Positions 1 through 5,054 of a stretch of DNA of 6,173 nt are shown piece after piece. Every line of letters begins with the position of its first letter. The first letter of the stretch is position 1. The translations under genes and the position numbers were made by a program. The DNA is from an uncultured Ruminococcus sp. (GTDB taxonomy: Bacteria; Bacillota; Clostridia; Oscillospirales; Ruminococcaceae), in NCBI GenBank assembly GCA_947167535.1, contig CAMVIL010000087.1:1-6173 (forward strand), read 5' to 3'. Below the pieces are notes generated by a model that was given only the letters and a program-made list of their open reading frames with translations, did not search any database and had not been told where the DNA came from.

Positions 1-273
1 GACAACATAGCTCTGGGCGCCATGCAGTTCTGCCGCGAGACGGGGATACGTATCCCCGAGGATATGATGATAGCCTCTGTCGGCGACACCAAAAGCGGAC
101 GGATTGCTTTCGTCCCCCTGACCACCGCACACCTGCACTACAAGACCGAGGGCAGAGAAGCCGCCGAAATGCTTCTCATAGAGCTGAAAAGACCCGAGCC
201 TGCGGGCAAGACCATGCGTCTTGACTATGAAATAGTGGAGCGGGATTCGACACGAAAATGTGAAACTGTGTGA
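1..273 (+). CDS. scrR: LacI-family transcriptional repressor, C-terminal part (probable sucrose operon repressor)
   Basis: Partial gene: frame 1 is open from the first base and stops at TGA 271-273, so only the last 90 residues are present and the start and helix-turn-helix domain lie outside the window. What is visible is the end of a LacI/GalR periplasmic-binding-protein-like effector domain: 'DNIALGAM' at the window edge, 'RIPEDMMIASVGD' (the usual 'vP.Di.ivG.D' segment), then 'PLTTAHLHYKTEGREAAEMLL' region and a closing 'YEIVERDST', which corresponds to the standard LacI-family ending (L.....l..R.ST). Such proteins bind an operator near the promoter and release it when a sugar or sugar phosphate binds. 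The gene is immediately upstream of, and co-oriented with, the sucrose genes, so a ScrR role is likely; that specificity is inferred from context. A short tail (about 5 residues) follows the conserved end. No convincing terminator follows it. Confidence 0.8.
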   Translation, partial: DNIALGAMQFCRETGIRIPEDMMIASVGDTKSGRIAFVPLTTAHLHYKTEGREAAEMLLIELKRPEPAGKTMRLDYEIVERDSTRKCETV

Positions 274-276
274 AAC
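259..276 (+). repeat. Tandem direct repeat TGTGAAAC with 10-base period
   Basis: The octamer TGTGAAAC occurs at 259-266 and again at 269-276, separated by TG, across the stop codon of the upstream repressor gene. The period of 10 bases is about one helical turn. TGAAACC at 271-277 is identical to the left arm of the operator-like site at 356-362, so these may be extra half-sites for the repressor. The repeat is short and could be chance. Confidence 0.35.
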
Positions 277-314
277 CTACTGCAAAGTACCTTAAATTTC
301 TAATATACCGTCAA

Positions 315-343
315 TAGACATTCAAAAACTAATATGTTATAAT
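315..343 (+). promoter_or_regulatory. Sigma-A-type promoter of the sucrose operon
   Basis: A -35 box TAGACA (315-320, five of six matches to TTGACA) is followed after exactly 17 bases by a perfect -10 box TATAAT (338-343). TG at 335-336, one base before the -10 box, also gives an extended -10 element. The region is AT-rich compared with the flanking genes. Transcription would start near 349-351, leaving a leader of about 93 bases before scrA. This is the only strong promoter I see in the window and probably drives scrA-scrB-scrK, possibly reaching ptsH-ptsI. Confidence 0.82.
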
Positions 344-355
344 AAAGTTACGATA

Positions 356-369
356 TGAAACCGATATCA
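356..369 (+). promoter_or_regulatory. LacI-family operator / cre-type site
   Basis: TGAAACCGATATCA fits every position of the catabolite-responsive element consensus TGWAANCGNTNWCA and has the central CG typical of LacI/GalR-family operators; five of its seven base pairs are symmetric. It lies about 6 to 19 bases downstream of the predicted transcription start, where a bound repressor would block initiation or clearance. It could bind the ScrR-like protein encoded next door, CcpA, or both. I favour the local repressor, because the HPr encoded in this window lacks the canonical serine needed to act as CcpA co-repressor; this is inference. Confidence 0.7.
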
Positions 370-397
370 CATAACGACTGAAATCGTCGGGATGTGA
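367..397 (+). promoter_or_regulatory. Stem-loop in the scrA mRNA leader
   Basis: TCACAT (367-372) pairs with ATGTGA (392-397); after a 2x2 internal loop, CGAC (375-378) pairs with GTCG (386-389) around a seven-base loop. A second small hairpin, CGGA (405-408) with TCCG (414-417), follows. CTCC at 413-416 could instead pair with GGAG at 431-434, the scrA ribosome site. No run of T follows the first hairpin, so it is not a terminator. It may stabilise the transcript or tune translation. The outer arm overlaps the operator-like site, so part of the symmetry may serve DNA binding instead. Confidence 0.4.
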
Positions 398-442
398 CGG
401 GTTTCGGAACAACTCCGTTTATTTACGAAAGGAGCCGGTAAC

Positions 443-2359
443 ATGGATTATAACAAATGCGCGTCGGAGATACTCTCCGCTATCGGCGGCAAGGAAAACC
501 TTGCAAGCGCAGCACACTGCGCCACACGTTTAAGGCTTGTCATAGCCGACAACTCGAAGGTGAGCAAATCGGTACTTGAGAACATCGAAGGCGTCAAGGG
601 AGTCTTTGAGGCTTCCGGACAGCTTCAGATAATCATCGGCACAGGCACGGTAAACAAGGTCTATGACGAATTCATCGCACTGGCAGGAGTCGAGGCGGCG
701 TCCAAGGACGACGTCAAGGCGGCAGCGGCGGCACAGTCGCCCTGGTACAAGAGGGCTGTAAAGACCCTCGGCGACATTTTCGTACCCATCATCCCCGCCA
801 TCGTGGCGACGGGACTTCTGAACGGTCTGCTGGGCGGTCTGGGACGCGCGTTCCCTGCGCTTTCCGATTCCCAGTTCTTCGGACTGCTCAACCTCTTTTC
901 AAACGCAGCGCTGGTATTCCTGCCGATACTTATCGCGGTAAGTGCGGCTAAGATATTCGGCGGAAACACATATCTGGGCGCCGTTATCGGCATGATAATG
1001 ATACACCCCGACCTCGTGAACGCATGGAGCGCGGGCAGCGGCGCCGAGACTTCGACCCTCTGGTCATGGTTCGGGCTCTGGAACATTCAGAACACCGGCT
1101 ATCAGGGTCACGTTATACCCGTAGTCATTGCGGTTCTGGCAATGAGCAAGCTTGAAAAGAAGCTGCACAAGATAGTCCCCGAGGTCATCGACCTGTTTGT
1201 GACACCGCTGGTATCCGTACTGGTTACCGGATTCCTCACACTGACCGTTATCGGACCCGTTTTCTCGCAGATAGAGAGCTGGGTACTTGACGGCGCAAAG
1301 GCACTTATCGCCATACCATTCGGCATCGGCGCATTCATAATGGGCGGCGTTTACGCTCCCACCGTTGTAGCGGGCGTTCACCATATGTACAACGCCATCG
1401 AGCTTGCGATGATAGCCGACAACGGACAGAACACCTGGATGCCTATCGCCACCGCTGCAAACGTTGCACAGGGCGCAGCTGCACTGGCAGTAGCATTCAA
1501 GACAAAGCAGCAGAAGACCAAGTCTCTGGCACTTCCCGCTTCGCTTTCCGCATTCATGGGCATCACCGAGCCTGCGATCTTCGGTGTTAATGTAAGATTT
1601 GTAAAGCCTCTCGTAGCGGGCATGATAGGCGGCGCCTGCGGCGCAGTTGTTGCCTCGCTGATGAAGGTATACGCCACCGCCAACGGTGTTACCGGTATAT
1701 TCGGATTCCTCATCACCACCAACTGCTTCTTCGGATACCTCGTTACCTTTGCGGTAGCTTCCGCAGTTGCATTCGTTCTCTCGTATATCATGTACAAGGA
1801 TCCCGTTGAGGCAGCAGCGGCGGCTCCCGCGCCTGCCGTACAGGACGTTCCCGCGGCCAAGAACCAGCCCGAGGCTGTAAGCACCGACGGCAGAGAGTTC
1901 GACGAGAGCTGTGTATATTCTCCTCTGAAGGGCGAGGCTGTCGCTATGGCAGACGTTCCTGACGAGACCTTTGCTTCCGACGTTTTAGGCGTAGGCGCTG
2001 CAGTTGAGCCCGCAGAGGGCAAGGTAGTCGCTCCCGCAGACGGCGAAGTTAGCATGCTTTTCGACACCCACCACGCAATAGGTCTTACCCTTGACAACGG
2101 CATGGAGATGCTGATACACGTCGGCATCAACACCGTAGAGCTGAACGGCGAGGGCTACACCGCTCACATCGCCGACGGCGAGCGCTTCACCAGAGGTCAG
2201 ACTCTTATCACCTTTGACATGGATCTCATCAAGAGCCGCGGCTACAAGACGATCACACCCGTAATAATCACCAACCCCGACGATTATTCCGAGATAGCCA
2301 AGACAGCCGACGGAAAGGTCGACTTCCTCGACAAGCTCATCTCCACCAAGAAGGCGTGA
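443..2359 (+). CDS. scrA: PTS sucrose-specific permease, EIIBCA fusion
   Basis: Membrane permease (638 residues) that imports sucrose and phosphorylates it to sucrose-6-phosphate. The EIIB domain (about 1-85) carries the phosphocysteine C26 in 'HCATRLRL'. The EIIC domain (about 105-453) is a series of hydrophobic segments with the conserved 'GITEPAIFG' motif at 373-381. An Ala/Pro-rich linker (about 454-488) leads to a Crr-type EIIA domain (about 490-638) with H544 ('THHAIG') and phospho-H559 ('LIHVGINTVEL'), spaced 15 residues apart exactly as H75 and H90 are in E. coli IIAGlc. All phosphoryl sites look intact. AAAGGAG (428-434) lies 8 bases before the ATG. Trehalose permeases are close relatives; the adjacent sucrose-6-phosphate hydrolase and fructokinase genes support sucrose. 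The fused EIIA means that only HPr and Enzyme I are needed from elsewhere, and both are encoded downstream. Confidence 0.93.
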   Translation: MDYNKCASEILSAIGGKENLASAAHCATRLRLVIADNSKVSKSVLENIEGVKGVFEASGQLQIIIGTGTVNKVYDEFIALAGVEAASKDDVKAAAAAQSPWYKRAVKTLGDIFVPIIPAIVATGLLNGLLGGLGRAFPALSDSQFFGLLNLFSNAALVFLPILIAVSAAKIFGGNTYLGAVIGMIMIHPDLVNAWSAGSGAETSTLWSWFGLWNIQNTGYQGHVIPVVIAVLAMSKLEKKLHKIVPEVIDLFVTPLVSVLVTGFLTLTVIGPVFSQIESWVLDGAKALIAIPFGIGAFIMGGVYAPTVVAGVHHMYNAIELAMIADNGQNTWMPIATAANVAQGAAALAVAFKTKQQKTKSLALPASLSAFMGITEPAIFGVNVRFVKPLVAGMIGGACGAVVASLMKVYATANGVTGIFGFLITTNCFFGYLVTFAVASAVAFVLSYIMYKDPVEAAAAAPAPAVQDVPAAKNQPEAVSTDGREFDESCVYSPLKGEAVAMADVPDETFASDVLGVGAAVEPAEGKVVAPADGEVSMLFDTHHAIGLTLDNGMEMLIHVGINTVELNGEGYTAHIADGERFTRGQTLITFDMDLIKSRGYKTITPVIITNPDDYSEIAKTADGKVDFLDKLISTKKA

Positions 2360-2365
2360 TGTGAA

Positions 2366-3715
2366 ATGAAAAACAACTGGAGACAAAAGCTCCATTTAGA
2401 GCCGCCGCAGGGCTGGCTCAATGACCCCAACGGCCTCAGTTTCTTTAACGGGGAGTATCACGTATACTTCCAGTATGTCCCCGACAGCGCCGACGGCAAG
2501 GGCGGCAAGTGCTGGGGACACTGGGTCGGCAGCGACCTAATGCACTGGCGGTTCACGGGTGCGGTGCTGTATCCCGACACCCCCGACGACCGCAGCGGAG
2601 TCTACTCGGGCTGCGGGTTCGTTAAGGACGGACTGCTCAACCTCTTCTACACGGGAAACGTCAAGGAAGAGGGCAACCACGACTATATTACCTCGGGACG
2701 CGGGGCAAACGTCATACGCGTCACCACACCAGACGGCGTTACCATGAGCGAAAAACAGACGCTTCTCCGCAACGCCGACTATCCCGACTACTGCTCCTGC
2801 CACGTCCGCGACCCCAAGGTGTGGGAAGAGGACGGCAGGTACAAGATGGTGCTGGGCGCCCGCACTCTCGACGACCGCGGCTGCGTGCTGTTCTACGACT
2901 CGGCTGACCTTGAGCACTGGAACTTCGAGCGTGCCGAGAGCATACCCGACTTCGGGTATATGTGGGAGTGTCCCGACATCATAGAGCTTGACGGACACAG
3001 GTTTCTCGGTATGTCGCCTCAGGGCGTTCCACACGAGGACTACTGCTTCCAGAACGTCTACAGCGCGGGGTATCTCAGATACACCGACGACGGACTCACC
3101 GGCTACGAGGAATGGGACAGCGGCTTCGATTTCTACGCGCCCCAGACCTTTACCGCTCCCGACGGCAGGGTGCTGCTCATCGGCTGGATGGGCATCGGTG
3201 ACATTCCCTACACCAATCCGACCACCGAGCTTGGCTGGCAGCACTGCCTGACGATACCGCGCGAGCTCACCTTGCGCGAGGACGGCGGCATACGTCAGCG
3301 CCCGATACTCGAACTGAACGGCAGAAAGGGCAAGCCCGTCAGCCTGAAGGACGGCGAACCGCTCAAATCGGAGCTGCCCTTCTACTTCGCTTCGCTGGCA
3401 GACAATGATGGCTTCACACTGACCTTCGAGGATATGCTCACCATGAGCTGGTCGGGCGGCGTGTTCGAGCTGAGATTCACAAACGACAAGGTCGGCTGCG
3501 GCAGAGATGTCCGCCGCGTGAAGCTCGACCGTTTCACAGGCATAGAGATGATCGCCGACACATCGTCGCTGGAGATATACTTAAACGGCGGCGAAAGGGT
3601 GATGTCCACGCGGTTCTACCCCGTAGACACGGCGGTCACCCTCAGAGCAGAGGGTATCGGCGGAAGTATTTACCCGCTGAACGGAATGGAGGTGCTTTCC
3701 GATGATACAGTATAA
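2366..3715 (+). CDS. scrB: Sucrose-6-phosphate hydrolase (GH32 family)
   Basis: Cytoplasmic glycoside hydrolase (449 residues) that splits sucrose-6-phosphate into glucose-6-phosphate and fructose. The three GH32 catalytic motifs are present: 'WLNDPNG' at 17-23 with nucleophile D20, 'RDP' at 148-150 with transition-state stabiliser D149, and 'WECPD' around E201, the acid/base. Residues to about 300 form the five-bladed propeller, and the rest should be the C-terminal beta-sandwich. No signal peptide is visible, as expected for an enzyme acting on an imported phosphorylated substrate; a secreted invertase or fructanase would normally carry one. The start lies 6 bases after the scrA stop. The only nearby ribosome-site candidate is a weak AAGG (2351-2354, 11 bases away), which suggests translation coupled to scrA. 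Length is in the usual range for ScrB, perhaps slightly short. Confidence 0.93.
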   Translation: MKNNWRQKLHLEPPQGWLNDPNGLSFFNGEYHVYFQYVPDSADGKGGKCWGHWVGSDLMHWRFTGAVLYPDTPDDRSGVYSGCGFVKDGLLNLFYTGNVKEEGNHDYITSGRGANVIRVTTPDGVTMSEKQTLLRNADYPDYCSCHVRDPKVWEEDGRYKMVLGARTLDDRGCVLFYDSADLEHWNFERAESIPDFGYMWECPDIIELDGHRFLGMSPQGVPHEDYCFQNVYSAGYLRYTDDGLTGYEEWDSGFDFYAPQTFTAPDGRVLLIGWMGIGDIPYTNPTTELGWQHCLTIPRELTLREDGGIRQRPILELNGRKGKPVSLKDGEPLKSELPFYFASLADNDGFTLTFEDMLTMSWSGGVFELRFTNDKVGCGRDVRRVKLDRFTGIEMIADTSSLEIYLNGGERVMSTRFYPVDTAVTLRAEGIGGSIYPLNGMEVLSDDTV

Positions 3716-4679
3716 GGATCTGCTGGTGGCTATCGGTGAAGCGCTGATAGACTTTATCCCGGACAAAAGCGGATGCGGTTTCTCAGATGTGACCGCTTTT
3801 GCTCCAAAGCTCGGAGGAGCTCCTGCCAACGTATGCGGGGCATTCTCAAAGCTCGGAGGACGCTCGCGGCTGCTGACACAGCTGGGCGACGACCCCTTCG
3901 GTCACAAGATACTCGACGAGCTTGCAGAATACGGCATAGACACCGGCTGCATAAGCCTTACCGACAAGGCAAACACAGCGCTTGCCTTTGTATCCCTTGG
4001 CGCTGACGGCAACAGGACATTCTCCTTTTACCGCAAGCCCTCGGCGGATATGCTCTACTCTCCCGAAAGCATAAGGAGCGAGTATTTCAGCGGAGCTTAC
4101 GCTCTGCACTTCTGTTCGGTGAGTCTGGGGGACTTCCCGATGCGGGAAGCACATCTGGCGGCGATAACCGCTGCTAAGGAAAAGGGAGCGCTCATAAGCT
4201 TTGACCCCAATCTGAGATTCCCGCTCTGGAGCAGCCGCGAGGCACTCAGACAGACTGTTACAAGATTCATACCGATGGCGAATATCCTGAAGATATCCGA
4301 TGAAGAGCTGGAATTCATCACCGGGGAGACCGACATAAAAAAGGCTCTTCCCAAGCTGTATTCCCTTAATCCTCTGCTCTCACTGGTGATATTCACCTGC
4401 GGAGGCAAGGGAGCTTACGCCTTTACCGGCAACGGCAGCGCCTTCAGCGAGGCTCACAAGGTAAACGCCGTTGACACCACCGGTGCAGGAGACGGCTTTA
4501 TCGGAGCATTCCTCTGGAAACTGAGACAGCTGGAGATATACACTCCCGAAGCTATCGACCGGATGCCGGAGGAAGAAATGAAGGAGTGCCTTGACTTCGC
4601 AAACGAATTCTGCGCGAGGAGCGTACAGAAGAATGGCGCTATCGACTCATATCCCGATATGAGCGACTACAAAGGTTGA
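3702..4679 (+). CDS. scrK: Fructokinase, PfkB/ribokinase family
   Basis: Sugar kinase (325 residues) expected to phosphorylate the fructose released by ScrB to fructose-6-phosphate with ATP, feeding glycolysis. The N-terminus ('IGEALIDFIP') is typical of fructokinases in this family. The substrate-side signature 'GGAPANV' begins at residue 38, and the C-terminal signature 'DTTGAGDGF' begins at D258, with the GAGD catalytic base at D264. The ATG overlaps the last 14 bases of scrB; a good GGAGG (3688-3692), 9 bases upstream, lies inside scrB, so both overlap coupling and independent initiation are possible. Other PfkB kinases (ribokinase, 2-keto-3-deoxygluconate kinase) look similar, but the operon context strongly supports fructose. 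Confidence 0.9.
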   Translation: MIQYKDLLVAIGEALIDFIPDKSGCGFSDVTAFAPKLGGAPANVCGAFSKLGGRSRLLTQLGDDPFGHKILDELAEYGIDTGCISLTDKANTALAFVSLGADGNRTFSFYRKPSADMLYSPESIRSEYFSGAYALHFCSVSLGDFPMREAHLAAITAAKEKGALISFDPNLRFPLWSSREALRQTVTRFIPMANILKISDEELEFITGETDIKKALPKLYSLNPLLSLVIFTCGGKGAYAFTGNGSAFSEAHKVNAVDTTGAGDGFIGAFLWKLRQLEIYTPEAIDRMPEEEMKECLDFANEFCARSVQKNGAIDSYPDMSDYKG

Positions 4680-4680
4680 T

Positions 4681-4697
4681 CAATACCGCACAGGTAT
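4681..4697 (+). other. Small hairpin and short shared sequence in the scrK-ptsH gap
   Basis: ATACC (4683-4687) pairs with GGTAT (4693-4697) around a GCACA loop. The stem is only 5 base pairs and lacks a proper T run, so it is unlikely to terminate transcription; it could be an RNA processing or stability element. Ten bases of it, CAATACCGCA (4681-4690), recur at 4989-4998 after the ptsH stop. Confidence 0.3.
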
Positions 4698-4724
4698 CAT
4701 TATAAAACGAAAGGAAGATGTTTT

Positions 4725-4985
4725 ATGAAAACTTTCAGCTACACCGTTAAGGACGAAGTAGGTATCCACGCAAGACCCGCAGGCAACCTCGCCAAACTCG
4801 CAAAGACCTTTGCAGGCACAAAGGTAATGATCGAAAAGGGCGGCAAGAGCGTTGACGTGACCAAGCTCATGATGCTTATGGGACTGGGAGTTAAGTGCGG
4901 CGACACGGTGAACTTCACGGTAGAGGGTCCCGACGAGGAAGCGGCTGCAAAGGCAGTAGAGGAGTTCATGCAGGCTAATCTGTAA
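4725..4985 (+). CDS. ptsH: Phosphocarrier protein HPr
   Basis: Small cytoplasmic PTS protein (86 residues) that takes phosphate from Enzyme I on H15 and hands it to EIIA domains. H15 lies in 'GIHARPAG' (13-20), the classical active-site motif, and overall length fits HPr. Firmicute HPr normally also carries Ser46 in a 'KSIMGVMSLG'-type helix, the target of HPr kinase. Here the corresponding stretch is 'TKLMMLMGLG' (46-55): by motif alignment the serine is replaced by K47, preceded by T46, with one extra residue inserted between H15 and this helix. Serine-type regulation is therefore doubtful for this copy. AAGGAAG (4711-4717) lies 7 bases before the ATG. The gene sits 45 bases after scrK and just before ptsI, so it may be co-transcribed with the sucrose genes. 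Confidence 0.95.
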   Translation: MKTFSYTVKDEVGIHARPAGNLAKLAKTFAGTKVMIEKGGKSVDVTKLMMLMGLGVKCGDTVNFTVEGPDEEAAAKAVEEFMQANL

Positions 4986-4988
4986 TGA

Positions 4989-4998
4989 CAATACCGCA
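4989..4998 (+). repeat. Second copy of CAATACCGCA
   Basis: The same ten bases occur at 4681-4690, in each case just after a stop codon (scrK and ptsH) and preceded by a TGA trinucleotide. In the first copy they form part of a small hairpin; in the second they run into the terminator-like stem. It may be a duplicated untranslated segment or chance. Confidence 0.3.
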
Positions 4999-5025
4999 AA
5001 GCCGCGCTGAAAGATGTGCGGCTTT
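4998..5025 (+). terminator. Terminator-like hairpin between ptsH and ptsI
   Basis: AAAGCCGC (4998-5005) pairs perfectly with GCGGCTTT (5018-5025); a G-U and a C-G pair can extend the stem to ten pairs with an eight-base loop. It is followed by CGTTTAAATTT, a weak T tract interrupted by A residues. The structure resembles an intrinsic terminator of reduced strength. Because ptsI follows in the same direction only 29 bases later, with no clear promoter in between, partial read-through that makes more HPr than Enzyme I is plausible. It might instead protect the 3' end of a ptsH transcript. Confidence 0.65.
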
Positions 5026-5054
5026 CGTTTAAATTTCCAAAGGAGGCGGCGGAT

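Noticed and set aside
278..289. Hairpin TACT/AGTA after the repressor gene as a terminator
   Set aside because: The stem has only four weak pairs and no continuous T run follows, so termination is not supported.
352..368. Alternative palindrome GATAT-N7-ATATC at the operator
   Set aside because: It has a different axis from the central-CG operator and short AT-rich arms; the cre-type reading at 356-369 explains the region better.
1802..1906. Ala/Pro-rich stretch in scrA as a possible repeat or frameshift scar
   Set aside because: It is in frame and sits exactly between EIIC and EIIA, which is the normal place for a flexible interdomain linker.
1378..2133. Minus-strand open frame of 251 codons within scrA
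   Set aside because: Entirely antisense to the EIIC/EIIA coding region, with a low-complexity Ala/Ser/Thr product and no independent context.
2537..3244. Minus-strand open frame of 235 codons within scrB
   Set aside because: Antisense shadow of the GH32 gene, which carries all three catalytic motifs on the + strand.
4676..4706. Possible separate promoter for ptsH (TTGATC, then TATAAA after 19 bases)
   Set aside because: The spacing is too long, the -35 match is only four of six, and a start near 4713 would cut into the ptsH ribosome site.
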